From the NCBI RefSeq assembly GCF_003362755.1, contig NZ_QKRA01000002.1, positions 1 to 64,000 on the forward strand: 64,000 nt of DNA. Direction: 5' to 3'. The DNA comes from Marinomonas piezotolerans. GTDB taxonomy: Bacteria; Pseudomonadota; Gammaproteobacteria; Pseudomonadales; Marinomonadaceae. Below, one piece after another: positions 26,750 through 37,074 of the stretch. Numbering within the stretch: the first letter of the stretch is position 1; every line of letters starts with the position of its first letter. Under the pieces are notes generated by a model, which saw nothing but the letters and a program-made list of their open reading frames with translations, made no database searches and was not told where the DNA came from. A program made the translations under genes and the position numbers.

Positions 26750-27613
26750 ATGCGTGCGGCCGATCGATTTTCTATCACTCTGTTTATTGCCATTAGCATT
26801 CACCTAATGGCAATAACACTGGTTAATTTCGACTTTTTTTCGTCACAAACAACGCCTAGAAAAACATTAGAAGTTACTCTGGTACAACACAAATCAGCCG
26901 CACCGAAAGAAGCAGATTTCATCGCCCAAGCCAATCAGCAGGCCAGCGGTACAGAGCTACAAAAGCAGAAATTGACAACAACAGAGACAGCACAATTTCG
27001 CGCTGACCAAATTCAAGAAATCACACCGCCAGTCCAACCTCAGCTCGCATCTGCGGAGCCTGTCGAGGACCAGCGATTAATATCCAGCAACAACCAGTCT
27101 GATGTCTTCCGTGTACTTGAGGAGCCAGAACAACAAAATAAAACTCTGGAAGAGCAGTTTCTTGGCGAAACGCAGGTTCCAAGTCGCTTATCTTCTGATA
27201 TTGCGACATTAGAGGCCTTACTCGATCAGCAACGCCAAGCCTATGCGAAACGCCCCCGCATTCGTCGCCTCACTTCCGTCTCCGCTAAATCTGCTATTGA
27301 TGCAAAGTACTTGGATGATTGGCGCCGAAAGATCGAACGAGTTGGTAATATTCATTACCCATCCGAAGCTAGGCAGCGCCGGCTTTATGGGCAATTAAGG
27401 CTCGCAGTGTCACTTTCCCCTAATGGCTACGTAAAAGACATAGAAGTTCTTCATTCATCAGGGTTCCGAGTATTGGATGACGCAGCCATGCGCATCGTAA
27501 GACTTGCCGAGCCATTTGATGCATTTCCCACTGAACTAAAAAAAGAAGTAGATCAGCTAGAAATCATTCGAACCTGGCAGTTTGTTCCAGGTAACCGTTT
27601 GCGCAGTCAGTGA
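26750..27613 (+). CDS. TonB-family energy-transducer-like protein
   Basis: A 287-residue protein with one N-terminal membrane helix (LFIAISIHLMAITLVNFDFF) and a long polar, Gln- and Pro-containing periplasmic stretch. The C-terminal TonB-like domain is at about 195-283: RIERVGNIHYP by analogy, LRLAVSLSPNGYVKDIEVLHSSG, LDDAAMRIVRLA, and WQFVPGN at the end. It follows gshB by 5 nt, a common position for a TonB-like gene in pseudomonads and relatives. No ExoB/ExbD-type partner is in the window, and the outer-membrane receptor it might serve is unknown. Confidence 0.85.
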   Translation: MRAADRFSITLFIAISIHLMAITLVNFDFFSSQTTPRKTLEVTLVQHKSAAPKEADFIAQANQQASGTELQKQKLTTTETAQFRADQIQEITPPVQPQLASAEPVEDQRLISSNNQSDVFRVLEEPEQQNKTLEEQFLGETQVPSRLSSDIATLEALLDQQRQAYAKRPRIRRLTSVSAKSAIDAKYLDDWRRKIERVGNIHYPSEARQRRLYGQLRLAVSLSPNGYVKDIEVLHSSGFRVLDDAAMRIVRLAEPFDAFPTELKKEVDQLEIIRTWQFVPGNRLRSQ

Positions 27614-27661
27614 TAGAGACTACACCTAAATCACAATGAACCTCTGTCAAAAACCAAACAC

Positions 27662-27690
27662 AAAAAAGCCCTCACATTGGAGGGCTTTAG
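27662..27690. terminator. Convergent terminator between the TonB-like gene and rpoH
   Basis: AAAGCCCTC and GAGGGCTTT form a perfect 9-bp stem with an ACATTG loop. On the minus strand it is followed by TTTTTTG and fits as the rpoH terminator. On the plus strand the T-run is short, but the hairpin can still serve the gshB-tonB unit. Confidence 0.85.
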
Positions 27691-27713
27691 TATACTGTTT
27701 GACCGGTCGACGG

Positions 27714-28580
27714 CTAGTGAAACTCTGCTTCACCCATTGCTGCACGGATTTTCTTCATCGCGTTCTTTTCTAATTGACGAATGCGCTCCGCCGAAACGCC
27801 GTATTCAGCTGCCAAATCGTGTAAGGTTGCCTTGTGCTCGTTTAACCAGCGGCGAACCAATATATCTCGGCTTCGATCATCCAAATCTGACATCGCATCT
27901 TCTAAACGACGGTTAGAATCTGCTTCCCAGTTACCATGTTCTAGCATCGTCGCTGGATCGTAACGCGCATCTTCTAAGAAATTAGCAGGCGCTTGGTAAG
28001 CACTGTCATCATCGTCATCGTAAAAAGCGTCAAATGCCATATCAGAGGAGCTCATACGTCCTTCCATCTGGCGCACGACGTCAGGCGTAACACCAAGATC
28101 TTCAGCAACAGACTCAACTTCCGAATTACTCAACCAAGTCAGTGACTTTTTAGCACTACGCAAGTTAAAAAACATTTTACGCTGGGCTTTGGTCGTAGCG
28201 ACTTTCACAATTCGCCAGTTTTTTAGAATAAACTCATGGATTTCAGCTTTAATCCAATGAACAGCAAAGGATACTAGGCGTACACCCACTTCAGGGTTAA
28301 ATCGTTTTACGGCCTTCATTAGGCCTACGTTACCCTCTTGGATTAAATCACCCTGATTCAATCCGTAGCCGGAATAACTTTTCGCAATATGCACAACGAA
28401 TCGGAGGTGAGACATAACCAACGAACGTGCCGCTTCAAGATCGCCTTGATAATAAAGCCGTTCCGCTAGTTCATGTTCTTCTTCCACTGACAAAATTGGA
28501 ATGGTACTAACGCCTTGCATGTATGACTCAAGGTTTTGACCTGGTGTCATCATATCTATTGGCTGGAGAGCTTTACCCAT
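27714..28580 (-). CDS. rpoH: RNA polymerase heat-shock sigma factor (sigma-32)
   Basis: A 288-residue sigma-70-family factor directing heat-shock transcription. Region 2 holds [31 protein letters not shown], in part. The RpoH box QRKMFFNLR near 133-141, which separates RpoH from other sigmas, is clear. The C-terminal helix-turn-helix reads [25 protein letters not shown]. An unusual acidic run DDDDD sits in the region 3 linker. It lies downstream of ftsYEX, as in many gammaproteobacteria. The start at 28580 follows AGAGGT by 9 nt. Leader RNA thermosensing, known in E. coli, was not assessed. Confidence 0.96.
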   Translation of the reverse strand: MGKALQPIDMMTPGQNLESYMQGVSTIPILSVEEEHELAERLYYQGDLEAARSLVMSHLRFVVHIAKSYSGYGLNQGDLIQEGNVGLMKAVKRFNPEVGVRLVSFAVHWIKAEIHEFILKNWRIVKVATTKAQRKMFFNLRSAKKSLTWLSNSEVESVAEDLGVTPDVVRQMEGRMSSSDMAFDAFYDDDDDSAYQAPANFLEDARYDPATMLEHGNWEADSNRRLEDAMSDLDDRSRDILVRRWLNEHKATLHDLAAEYGVSAERIRQLEKNAMKKIRAAMGEAEFH

Positions 28581-28708
28581 TTCTATTTTACCTCTTAGTG
28601 TTCACCTGAGTATGACCACATCTTAGCAACAATGTTCACGCATTATGTGCCACAAATGTGGAGAATTAAGGGGTATCCGTAAATCTACCGCCGACTATTC
28701 TTCCACAA

Positions 28709-29725
28709 TCATTGTAGCTCTATATCTCTAATATGGCGGCTTACAGCCAACCAAGAGCCAATCACGCCAATCAGAGCGCTAATAGTTAAACACATTATAA
28801 TTTCACCTGCATTAAAACTTTGCAGTTCAAAGCCTGCTTGGTACAACTCGACCAAGCGCTGTGCAGGAGAGCTGACCCACCAAGTTAATGACAGGATACA
28901 TATTGCAGCGATAACACCGCCAATCACCCCAAACCAAAATCCCATATACAAAAACGGGCGTCGAATATAGCTGTTAGTCGCACCGACAAGCTTCATCACC
29001 AGCACCTCATCCCTTCGACTCTCAACGGCTGTGCGAATGGTATTTCCCACGATCAGCAGCACCGCCATGACCAACAACGCTGAAATGGCATAAACAAAAC
29101 GCTGACCAAAATTCAAAATTGTTGCCAACCGTTGTAACCACTCCGCATCCAATTCCGCGTACTCCACCTGAGGTAAGCCTTGTAACTGGTCTCGTAATGA
29201 TTGCAATTCAGGAAGTGTTTCTAGATCAACTGACGCTTTAGGAATCACATTAAGCACGATCGGCAGGGGGTTCTCAGGCAATGCCGACATGATTTGTTCG
29301 TAGCCACTGGATTGCTCAAAATAGCGCAACCCCTCTTCCTTTGATATGTATTCAACGCTTGCGACATCTGCTCGTCCAGATAGCTGATGCGAGAGTGCTA
29401 ACGCTTCGGTATCTTCTTGCGCGGGAAACAAATACAAGGTAATAACCGACTGCTGCTCCCAACGATCAGTAATCGACTGCACGTTTTTTAGCAGAACAAA
29501 CATCCCGCCGGGTAACGAAAGTGAAATCGCGATCACAAATACCGTCATCAGGCTCGCTAACGGATATCCGAGTAGTCGCGAAAAGCTCTCCATTAAAACA
29601 GCTTGGTGACTACGTAGATATGCACTGAGGCTAAATCGCTCCGCACCTATCCATGGATTCTTGCGCCCCCCAGCGGGCTGTTGACGGGTTGCACCACGCC
29701 GTGAAGGAGGCGTTGGCTTAGCCAT
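28709..29725 (-). CDS. ftsX: Cell division protein FtsX
   Basis: A 338-residue inner-membrane subunit of the FtsEX complex, which controls peptidoglycan amidases at the septum. Four membrane segments are visible. The first is at about 56-80 (LASLMTVFVIAISLSLPGG) and the other three lie in the C-terminal 150 residues. A large periplasmic loop (about 85-210) lies between TM1 and TM2. The N-terminus has a basic, Pro/Arg-rich cytoplasmic extension (PPSRRGATRQQPAGGRKN). Its ATG overlaps the ftsE stop by 1 nt (TAATG). It belongs to the ftsY-ftsE-ftsX unit and precedes rpoH. Confidence 0.95.
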   Translation of the reverse strand: MAKPTPPSRRGATRQQPAGGRKNPWIGAERFSLSAYLRSHQAVLMESFSRLLGYPLASLMTVFVIAISLSLPGGMFVLLKNVQSITDRWEQQSVITLYLFPAQEDTEALALSHQLSGRADVASVEYISKEEGLRYFEQSSGYEQIMSALPENPLPIVLNVIPKASVDLETLPELQSLRDQLQGLPQVEYAELDAEWLQRLATILNFGQRFVYAISALLVMAVLLIVGNTIRTAVESRRDEVLVMKLVGATNSYIRRPFLYMGFWFGVIGGVIAAICILSLTWWVSSPAQRLVELYQAGFELQSFNAGEIIMCLTISALIGVIGSWLAVSRHIRDIELQ

Positions 29726-30396
29726 TATGAGAATCCCCCATCGTTCACCATACGACCTTGATTTAACGTCAGTACGCGGTGACGCATTCGGGCCACAAGC
29801 GCTAAGTCATGACTCGCAATCAATACCGTGACACCCACTCGGTTAAATTCCTGAAATAAATTCATAATTTCAGCGGACAAACGTGGGTCTAGGTTACCCG
29901 TTGGCTCATCAGCTAATAGCAGCTGAGGCTTATTTACAACCGCTCGCGCGATACCGATACGCTGCTGTTCACCGCCCGACAGCGCCATAGGGTTCAGTTT
30001 CTCTTTGCCTAGGAGACCCACTTTATCAAGCGCCGCCCTGACGCGCTTACCGACTTGACTATCATCGGCACCACTGACTTGCAGAGGCAACGCAACGTTA
30101 TGAAAAACACTGCGGTCAAATAACAGCTGGTGATTCTGAAACACGACGCCTACGCGACGACGATGGAACGGAATAGCGGCCTTCCCTAAAGTACGAAGAT
30201 CAACATTATCCACTAGGATTTTGCCGTAGCTCTGCCGCTCAATCATCATGATGAGTTTCATAAGAGTACTTTTACCCGCCCCTGAATGACCGGTTAAAAA
30301 GGCCATCTCTCCTTGACGCAAATGAAAACTCACCTGCGACAAAGCTTCTTGGCCACTTTCGTACTTCTTGCCTACTTGCTGAAACTCAATTTCCAC
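29725..30396 (-). CDS. ftsE: Cell division ATP-binding protein FtsE
   Basis: A 223-residue ABC ATPase partner of FtsX. Walker A is GHSGAGKSTLMKL (about 36-48), followed by the Q-loop VVFQNHQLL, signature LSGGEQQRIGIARA near 139, Walker B LLLADEPTGNLD near 160 and the switch His in IASHDLALV. The length matches E. coli FtsE (222). It lies 35 nt downstream of ftsY and is translationally coupled to ftsX. ATP cycling in FtsE gates periplasmic cell-wall hydrolase activation through FtsX. Confidence 0.96.
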   Translation of the reverse strand: MEIEFQQVGKKYESGQEALSQVSFHLRQGEMAFLTGHSGAGKSTLMKLIMMIERQSYGKILVDNVDLRTLGKAAIPFHRRRVGVVFQNHQLLFDRSVFHNVALPLQVSGADDSQVGKRVRAALDKVGLLGKEKLNPMALSGGEQQRIGIARAVVNKPQLLLADEPTGNLDPRLSAEIMNLFQEFNRVGVTVLIASHDLALVARMRHRVLTLNQGRMVNDGGFS

Positions 30397-30431
30397 ACAG
30401 ACTTCCCATTTTGAGTGTACGCTGTTAACTC

Positions 30432-31727
30432 TTACTCACTATCGAATAATGCGTCAACAAATTCTTGGGATTTAAACGGACGTAGATCGTCCACTTGCTC
30501 ACCCACGCCAATGTATCGAATCGGCAGCCCAAACTGCTTCGCGATCGCGAAAATAATGCCGCCTTTCGCCGTACCATCGAGTTTTGTTAGGGTTATGCCA
30601 GACACACCAACCGCTTCGGTGAATAACTTAGCTTGGCTAAGCGCATTCTGCCCTGTGCCTGCATCTAGAACGAGCATCACTTCATGAGGCGCTTCGACAT
30701 CTAGCTTTTTCATCACTCGAACGACTTTTTCCAGCTCGTTCATTAGATTCGCTTTATTCTGGAGACGCCCAGCGGTATCGGCGATAACGACATCGACCCC
30801 ACGAGCTTTGGCAGATTCGATGGCATCGTAAATGACCGAAGCGGAATCTGCACCTGTGTGTTGGGCAACGACAGGTACGTTGTTACGCTCACCCCAGACT
30901 TGTAGCTGCTCAACCGCCGCCGCACGGAAGGTGTCCCCCGCCGCTAACATAACGCTTTTGCCATCGGCTTGATATTTCTTGGCTAATTTCCCGATTGTCG
31001 TCGTTTTACCAACACCATTAACGCCTACCATCAAAATAACAAATGGGCCGTCGGACTTAGTCGGGTCCAACACTTGTTCTGTGTTAACTAAGATGTCGTT
31101 CAGCTCGCCTTTCAGAGTCTTCAAGACCGCACTGCCGTCTTTCAATTCTTTGCGATTCATCTTTTCGGTCAAGGTGGAAATTAAGGATTGTGTCGCCTCC
31201 ATGCCAACATCCGCCATAAGCAGCTGTGATTCCAACTCTTCTAGAAGGTCATCGTCTATTTTCTTGCTGCCCATTACGATGGACGATAATCCAGCACCAA
31301 AGCCATTACGCGTACGAGCAAGCCCCGCTTTAATGCGCTGAGACCATGACAGTACGGGCTCAGGAGCAGCCTGAGCAGCAGGCTCTGGGGGTGATTGCTT
31401 AGAAGCTTTTTCCTCCGGCGCTTCCTCCACTTTATCAGCAAGTGCCTCTACGATTTCAGGTTCTGCAATACTCTCCTCAACCGCTTCAACCTCTTCGAGG
31501 CTCGTTCGCTCTTCTGGATGGGAATCTACGTGATCCGTGGTACCTTCAGCTGAGACGCCACTGGTCTCATCTTTTACCTTTTCTTTGGACCGCATGCCCT
31601 TCATAACCGAGCGTTTTATCAACAAGGCAAAGAGAGCCAAAACGATACCTAGCGCAATCGGTGCAAAGCGAGCATATTCACCGAAGTAAGGTGTTAAGTA
31701 AGCGATAATCTGGTTTACAAATTCCAT
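30432..31727 (-). CDS. ftsY: Signal recognition particle receptor FtsY with an N-terminal membrane helix
   Basis: A 431-residue GTPase receptor that brings ribosome-SRP complexes to the membrane. The NG domain carries GVNGVGKTTTIGKLA (P-loop, near 235), AAGDTFRAAAVEQLQ, DTAGR and the TKLDGTAKGG G4 region. An acidic, Glu-rich A domain occupies about 45-125. Unlike E. coli FtsY, the N-terminus has a clear hydrophobic segment (residues about 22-38, FAPIALGIVLALFALLI) followed by Lys/Arg, suggesting a true membrane anchor. It is first in the ftsYEX unit, with AGAGA 6 nt before the ATG. Confidence 0.95.
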   Translation of the reverse strand: MEFVNQIIAYLTPYFGEYARFAPIALGIVLALFALLIKRSVMKGMRSKEKVKDETSGVSAEGTTDHVDSHPEERTSLEEVEAVEESIAEPEIVEALADKVEEAPEEKASKQSPPEPAAQAAPEPVLSWSQRIKAGLARTRNGFGAGLSSIVMGSKKIDDDLLEELESQLLMADVGMEATQSLISTLTEKMNRKELKDGSAVLKTLKGELNDILVNTEQVLDPTKSDGPFVILMVGVNGVGKTTTIGKLAKKYQADGKSVMLAAGDTFRAAAVEQLQVWGERNNVPVVAQHTGADSASVIYDAIESAKARGVDVVIADTAGRLQNKANLMNELEKVVRVMKKLDVEAPHEVMLVLDAGTGQNALSQAKLFTEAVGVSGITLTKLDGTAKGGIIFAIAKQFGLPIRYIGVGEQVDDLRPFKSQEFVDALFDSE

Positions 31728-31896
31728 TCACATCTCTCTAAATTCATCCCAACATAGGGCAAGTAGGCGGCGGCAAACACTCTAAAATTAGGTGTTGATG
31801 CGTTAAAAATGATGATTTTAGCATCATTCCGATTGGCAAAAAGCCCCACTTTCATGGAAAAATGCATGCTTCATCTTTTAACGACGCAACATCGCT

Positions 31897-33189
31897 ATGT
31901 TTAACAGCAACAAACCCTTGTTTAGCCGTCCCGTATTGGCTGTAATAATCTTTGCGAGCACGTTAGCGATTTGGCTGCTCAATCTCACTGCACCCAGTGC
32001 CGACCTGCCTAAACCACAACTAGAAACTTGGCAGACTGAATCTGGCATACCGGTCTATTGGGTCACTCAGGACGACTGGTCAGGCAGCGATAAATTGTCG
32101 TTATCCTTTGTTTTCCAAGCTAACACCCGCCAGCCAGACCTTGTTGCAACCACACTCGGAATGCTCATGGGCCCTAGCCTGCCCCTTAGTACAGCGACAA
32201 TCAACCAACGACTGGTATCCGTAGCGGCCAGTGTTGACAGTTTTCATGACTACCAAAAGCAAGTCCTGAATATCTCGTTAAGCAGCCAACCGCAATATAT
32301 CGCCCCGGCTTTAAGAATACTCAACACCTGGCTTAACCAAGCTCACTTTAAGCAAACACCGCTGTCTACGTGGCAACGACAACAGGCATCAGACCTCGCA
32401 GAGACCCAACTGCAACATCAACTCCTTACGCTCAAGGACCAACCATTTTCAGATGCCCCCCCTCCCGCACTGTCTGTAGCGGACCTAACCCAGTATTTAA
32501 CTCAGATGCGTCACCATGTTTCTCATATCATGATCTCTGGATCGATGAATGACGAAGCACAAAAAGCTATGGCCAAAGGACTGACGATATTAACCTCTCA
32601 GCTAAAACCTGCCCGACAAACCCAGTCTTGGCAACTGAGCGATGCACCGTCAACATCTTCCGTCGGATCAGGGGATCTGACCGCCATCTATGGCGCCGTT
32701 GGACTCACGTCGCTAACGAGCGTTGAAGATTGGCTCACTCTGCAAATATGGGCCCGTGATATGCTGCAAGCACAGAAAGACCAATTAGGCAGTCAAATAG
32801 CTCAATGGAAGTTGCACTTTGGCAGCCAGCTTTCTTACGCTAATTGGAAGCTACAAATCCCAACCGACCTACAACAAGACGCCTCTGTATCAACGCTGCC
32901 TCTCTCTAGCTGGAGCGCCCCCAGTTCATTATCCAGCTACAACGACAGCGATCGCTTCAGCGCATTAAAAGCGACGTTAGTACAACAATTAGAAACGCTG
33001 ACACGCACCCCCAGTTGGTGGGCGGACATTGGTACGCGAATCACACACCCAGACAGCGACTTGACACTGGAGTCCTTTATTGAACACTACAGTGATGCCG
33101 CCAACTCTTTTACAATGGAACAATACCAACAGCGTGTCGATACGTTAGTTATCTCCTCCTCTAGACAAGAAGTTCAGGTTAGACCATGA
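31897..33189 (+). CDS. M16 (insulinase)-like protein without the zinc-binding motif
   Basis: A 430-residue exported or membrane-anchored protein. An N-terminal hydrophobic helix (VLAVIIFASTLAIWLLNL) is followed by a segment resembling the M16 peptidase N-domain: ESGIPVYWVTQDD, KLSLSFVFQANTRQPD, LGMLMGP and INQRLVSVAASVDSFHDYQKQVLNISL. The active M16 motif HxxEH is absent. In Pseudomonas a pair of M16-type genes sits between ftsY and rsmD, and here one shortened gene occupies that place. It is therefore probably the non-catalytic partner, or a degenerate relic of the pair. It overlaps rsmD by 4 nt (ATGA). Assignment rests on synteny and fragments. Confidence 0.65.
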   Translation: MFNSNKPLFSRPVLAVIIFASTLAIWLLNLTAPSADLPKPQLETWQTESGIPVYWVTQDDWSGSDKLSLSFVFQANTRQPDLVATTLGMLMGPSLPLSTATINQRLVSVAASVDSFHDYQKQVLNISLSSQPQYIAPALRILNTWLNQAHFKQTPLSTWQRQQASDLAETQLQHQLLTLKDQPFSDAPPPALSVADLTQYLTQMRHHVSHIMISGSMNDEAQKAMAKGLTILTSQLKPARQTQSWQLSDAPSTSSVGSGDLTAIYGAVGLTSLTSVEDWLTLQIWARDMLQAQKDQLGSQIAQWKLHFGSQLSYANWKLQIPTDLQQDASVSTLPLSSWSAPSSLSSYNDSDRFSALKATLVQQLETLTRTPSWWADIGTRITHPDSDLTLESFIEHYSDAANSFTMEQYQQRVDTLVISSSRQEVQVRP

Positions 33190-33776
33190 AAAAGCCCGTC
33201 ACAAAACGCCACCCAGCTAAAACACGCGGCGGCTCCAAGCTACGCATCATTGGCGGCGAGTGGCGCTCGCGCCAATTACCGATTCCAGATGTAGAAGGAC
33301 TTCGTCCAACAACCGACCGCGTTCGAGAAACTGTTTTCAACTGGTTGAGTTTCAGTATTCCCGGAGCTGAATGCTTAGATCTATTTTGTGGTTCAGGAGC
33401 ACTCGGATTAGAGTCGCTTTCTCGGGGAGCAAAACATTGCACCTTTGTAGAGCTTAATCGCTCCGTTGCACAACAGATCAAACACAATCTCGCAACGCTT
33501 AATGCCAGCCATGCGGATGTCGTACATAGCGACGCCAACGTTTTTCTGAATCAGCCCGCCAAAGCCTATGATGTCCTCTTCTTAGACCCTCCGTTTCGTA
33601 AAGGGCTATTAGAAAAAGTTATTCCTAGATTGGCAGAAGGGTGGGTAAAGCCGCAAGGCTACATCTATATAGAGAGAGAAAGTGAAAACCCGCTCGACTG
33701 CATACCGGAAAACTGGACCTTAGAAAAAGAAAAAGTAGCAGGACAGCTTACGTTCTCTCTTTATCGCTTTCAATAA
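33186..33776 (+). CDS. rsmD: 16S rRNA (guanine-966-N2)-methyltransferase
   Basis: A 196-residue SAM-dependent enzyme methylating G966 of 16S rRNA. Motifs are LRIIGGEWRSRQLPIP (18-33), LRPTTDRVRETVFNWL (39-54), the SAM-binding LDLFCGSGALGLESLSRGA (60-78) and the catalytic DVLFLDPPF near 123. The length matches E. coli RsmD (198). The ATG overlaps the preceding gene's stop (ATGA), pointing to cotranslation. The position opposite ftsY is conserved in gammaproteobacteria. Confidence 0.95.
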   Translation: MKKPVTKRHPAKTRGGSKLRIIGGEWRSRQLPIPDVEGLRPTTDRVRETVFNWLSFSIPGAECLDLFCGSGALGLESLSRGAKHCTFVELNRSVAQQIKHNLATLNASHADVVHSDANVFLNQPAKAYDVLFLDPPFRKGLLEKVIPRLAEGWVKPQGYIYIERESENPLDCIPENWTLEKEKVAGQLTFSLYRFQ

Positions 33777-33880
33777 CAGACATTCATTAGAATCCGACCA
33801 ATATAGAAAGTTTGCACCATAATTGCATGCCCCCAGCATCCCCCTAGTTTGGGTTTTACATTTTTTCTGAGGGCTGCAGT

Positions 33881-35764
33881 ATGCTCAACAATTTATCTTT
33901 CCGTGCTAAGTTAGTCTGTCTTCTTATCTGTGCGGTCATTGGCTTTGCCTTAGTGACAGTCGTTGCAATCGACGGCATGCAGTCACAACAAACCTCTAAT
34001 GCTCAGCTACAGCGGTTTGGACAGATTCAAACGACAGTAGACAAAATGAGTTTAGGCATTCTGGAGGCCGCGGATCAGCTGCGTAGCTTAAACGATGCTA
34101 CTTACGAGGCCTACAGCCAAACCTTGACTCAAGAGAAAGACGAAGATTTATCTCGCCTTGAGGATGAAATCAGCCATGCAGCGCGACCAGACCTGAAAGA
34201 AGCGCTTGTGGCATCACAAACGACGCTCCAATCTTATAGCAACGCTCTATTAGATCTGGCCTATCAGCGCAGCATCATTGGATTCGATAGCCAATCAGGC
34301 TTAAAAAGTGACATTGTAGCGCTCGGCGACGACGTATCAAAAGCCATCGAAAAGCTAAACCTATTAAAACGAGAATTCGTAAACGTCCGTCAAGCAGAGG
34401 GTAGCTACTTAGCCGAGCCGCGCCCAGACATATTAGAAAGCTTAAACGCAAGCTTTAAGCGTTTTATGATACGAGTAGAAAACTTTGGTTTTAAAGACAC
34501 CATTGGTGTCGTGGCTGAAAAATATCACAACACCATACTCAGCTATGGCGATGCATACAAAGCCCTGCAAGACGCAGAGCAACGCTTCACAGACGAGAAA
34601 GTGGCATTCGGCGAACGTCAAGAAGTACTAAGCGCGCTCCTTGCCAAGTACCTACAACAAGCGGAACAATACGCTAACGAGCAATCCCAACAGTCCTTAA
34701 TCACCTTAATCAGCGTCAGCGTATTGGTGTCGATCGTATCCATTATCTTAATGCTGAGTATTGGCCGCAGTGCCCGTAACACCTTAATGCGAATCGTTGC
34801 CGATTTAACCAAAGTCAAAGACGGTGATATGACCGCCAAAGCCCGCATTAATACGAAACGTAACGATGAATTTGATGCACTCAGCACTTCGTTAAATGAA
34901 ATGACCAGTGGCTTAGGTAACGTACTTTCTGAAGTGGTCGGCACCACGTCCAATGTCAGTCAGATGATTAACGGACTAAACAGTGCAATCAACAACATCG
35001 CCGACAACAACCGCTCCGTCAACCAACGCACCCATTCACTTGCTGGGGCAACAGAAGACATCTCCCATCGCATTACACAGCTATCTTCAACCACCAATGA
35101 ATTGCGAGAGCACTCGAGTGAAACCTATGAGTCAGCTAAGGCCGGTGCCGACACTATCCGCGTTGTACTGGATAACTTAAAAGGGACGGTGGAAGCGGTT
35201 AATTTAACCAGCCAACAGTTAGATGAACTTGGGCGATCCTCTACTGACATTGATAATGTCATTGGAATGATCAACGACTTAGCCAATCAAACCAACTTAC
35301 TCGCTCTCAATGCAGCCATAGAAGCCGCTCGCGCAGGAGAAGCAGGGCGTGGATTCTCTGTCGTGGCAGATGAAGTTCGAGCCTTAGCTGAAAAAACCGT
35401 TGACGCAACCTCTCGCATAACTGAGATCGTTAGTTCGATTCAATCGTCGACACAAACGGCCATCAGTTCCATGGAACAGGGTAAGGAACGTCTACAGATC
35501 ATTGAACAAAATGGTGGCCAAGCAGAAGATGCCATTCGTATTATCGAAGCCAATGCACAAACCAGCGCACACTCTTCAGATAGTATGGCGACCGCGATTC
35601 AAGATGTCGCGAATACCGCCGTTGGCATGAGCTCAGAAATGGAGCAAATAGCCAAACAACTCGGGGATGACACACAGTCCATTGAGCAAATTGTCGACAG
35701 TGCCCAACAGATTCACAAAATGGCGCAAGCATTAGCCGATAAGACACGTGTCTTCACCTTATAA
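33881..35764 (+). CDS. Methyl-accepting chemotaxis protein with HAMP domain
   Basis: A 627-residue chemoreceptor. TM1 lies at about 8-30 and a helical periplasmic sensor domain at 31-270, likely of the four-helix-bundle type. TM2 is at about 272-295, followed by a HAMP domain near 296-348. In the methylation/signalling coiled coil, the tip [20 protein letters not shown] lies near 463-482, followed by [20 protein letters not shown]. There is no CheR-binding pentapeptide at the C-terminus. It is monocistronic and followed by a terminator. The ligand is unknown. Confidence 0.93.
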   Translation: MLNNLSFRAKLVCLLICAVIGFALVTVVAIDGMQSQQTSNAQLQRFGQIQTTVDKMSLGILEAADQLRSLNDATYEAYSQTLTQEKDEDLSRLEDEISHAARPDLKEALVASQTTLQSYSNALLDLAYQRSIIGFDSQSGLKSDIVALGDDVSKAIEKLNLLKREFVNVRQAEGSYLAEPRPDILESLNASFKRFMIRVENFGFKDTIGVVAEKYHNTILSYGDAYKALQDAEQRFTDEKVAFGERQEVLSALLAKYLQQAEQYANEQSQQSLITLISVSVLVSIVSIILMLSIGRSARNTLMRIVADLTKVKDGDMTAKARINTKRNDEFDALSTSLNEMTSGLGNVLSEVVGTTSNVSQMINGLNSAINNIADNNRSVNQRTHSLAGATEDISHRITQLSSTTNELREHSSETYESAKAGADTIRVVLDNLKGTVEAVNLTSQQLDELGRSSTDIDNVIGMINDLANQTNLLALNAAIEAARAGEAGRGFSVVADEVRALAEKTVDATSRITEIVSSIQSSTQTAISSMEQGKERLQIIEQNGGQAEDAIRIIEANAQTSAHSSDSMATAIQDVANTAVGMSSEMEQIAKQLGDDTQSIEQIVDSAQQIHKMAQALADKTRVFTL

Positions 35765-35768
35765 TCGG

Positions 35769-35802
35769 AAAAGCTGACCTACGATGGCTCAGGTCGGCTT
35801 TT
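35769..35802 (+). terminator. Intrinsic terminator after the chemoreceptor
   Basis: AAAAGCTGACCT and AGGTCGGCTTTT pair over 12 bp (one T-G wobble) around a 10-nt loop, with the closing T-run inside the 3' arm. It begins 5 nt after the chemoreceptor stop and isolates it from metX. Confidence 0.8.
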
Positions 35803-35913
35803 CACCGCCCTCTCTTGATGCAAACTACCGCAGACGCTAGACTGTCTCGATTCCATCAACCGTGTATCTTTAGCGGTGCTTTCGTTTTTAAATCATCAGG
35901 AAACGCACAACTT

Positions 35914-37074
35914 ATGCCGGACACCATTCCTGCCGATTCAGTAGGGCTCGTTACGCCGCAAGTGGCTCAATTCGACGATCCTCTGACGCTTTCTTGTGGC
36001 CAAACTCTGCCTAACTATCAGCTTGTCTATGAGACATACGGTGAGCTGAATGCGGATGCCAGTAATGCAATTTTAATCTGTCACGCACTCAGTGGTAATC
36101 ATCATGCCGCAGGGTACCACACGATGGAAGATCGCAAGCCAGGGTGGTGGGACAGTGCCATCGGCCCAGGCAAACCAATTGATACCAATACATTCTTTGT
36201 TATTAGCCTCAATAACTTAGGCGGTTGTAACGGCAGTACTGGCCCGACCACCATCAATCCTGCCACAGGCAAGGCATGGGGGGCTGCATTCCCATTTGTC
36301 ACGGTAGAAGACTGGGTCGAATCACAAGCACGATTAGCCGACCGTTTTGGTATCAAGACGTTTGCCGCTATCGTCGGAGGCAGCTTAGGAGGGATGCAGG
36401 CACTGGAGTGGAGCGTACGCTATCCAGACCGTTTGAAAGCAGCGGCAATCATTGCGTCAGCACCAAAGCTATCGACCCAAAACATTGCTTTTAACGAAGT
36501 GGCCCGTCAGTCAATACGCCGCGATCCGGCATTTTTTGATGGACATTATCTAGACAACGAGTCAGTGCCAGAAAACGGCTTAGGGCTGGCGCGCATGCTC
36601 GGACACATCACGTATTTGTCCGACGATTCAATGGGCAATAAATTCGGTCGTCAGATGCGCCACGATGAGTATCAATACAACTACGAGATAGAGTTCGAGG
36701 TTGAAAGTTACCTACGATACCAAGGTGAAGCTTTCTCACGTCGCTTTGATGCCAACACTTATATGTTAATGACCAAAGCACTCGATTACTTTGATCCCGC
36801 GGCAAGGGAGCGTGGTGACTTAGCCAAAGTTCTGAAACAAGCCCAATGTGAGTTTTTATTAGTATCGTTCACGACAGATTGGCGCTTTTCCCCTGCTCGC
36901 AGTGAAGAAATTGTCGATGCATTGATCCGTTCAGGAAAACACGTCACCTACACTAAGATTGATTCGATTGAAGGCCACGATGCTTTTCTATTCCCGATTC
37001 CGCGTTACATGGCTGCTCTACGAGGGTTCCTTGGTCGCATTGCCAAACGCCTGCCACCAAAGGAGACTGTATAA
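35914..37074 (+). CDS. metX: Homoserine O-acyltransferase, MetX type
   Basis: A 386-residue alpha/beta-hydrolase-fold enzyme activating homoserine for methionine synthesis. It shows [49 protein letters not shown] and the nucleophile elbow [13 protein letters not shown] near 145. The catalytic His is in [10 protein letters not shown] near the C-terminus. Many gammaproteobacterial MetX proteins paired with metW use succinyl-CoA rather than acetyl-CoA, and I cannot tell which applies. The start at 35914 (MPDTIPADS) gives the usual length. The ribosome site AGGAA is 11 nt away, so an earlier start (ATG at 35818 or 35815) remains possible. Confidence 0.93.
   Translation: MPDTIPADSVGLVTPQVAQFDDPLTLSCGQTLPNYQLVYETYGELNADASNAILICHALSGNHHAAGYHTMEDRKPGWWDSAIGPGKPIDTNTFFVISLNNLGGCNGSTGPTTINPATGKAWGAAFPFVTVEDWVESQARLADRFGIKTFAAIVGGSLGGMQALEWSVRYPDRLKAAAIIASAPKLSTQNIAFNEVARQSIRRDPAFFDGHYLDNESVPENGLGLARMLGHITYLSDDSMGNKFGRQMRHDEYQYNYEIEFEVESYLRYQGEAFSRRFDANTYMLMTKALDYFDPAARERGDLAKVLKQAQCEFLLVSFTTDWRFSPARSEEIVDALIRSGKHVTYTKIDSIEGHDAFLFPIPRYMAALRGFLGRIAKRLPPKETV

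Noticed and set aside
26991..27209. Antisense reading frames inside gshB and the TonB-like gene
   Set aside because: They follow the codon pattern of the sense gene and lack ribosome sites; they are shadows of real genes.
33807..33832. Sigma-28 (flagellar) promoter before the second chemoreceptor
   Set aside because: AAAGTTT followed by 11 nt is right for a -35, but the -10 position reads GCATGCCC, which shares only two bases with GCCGATAA.
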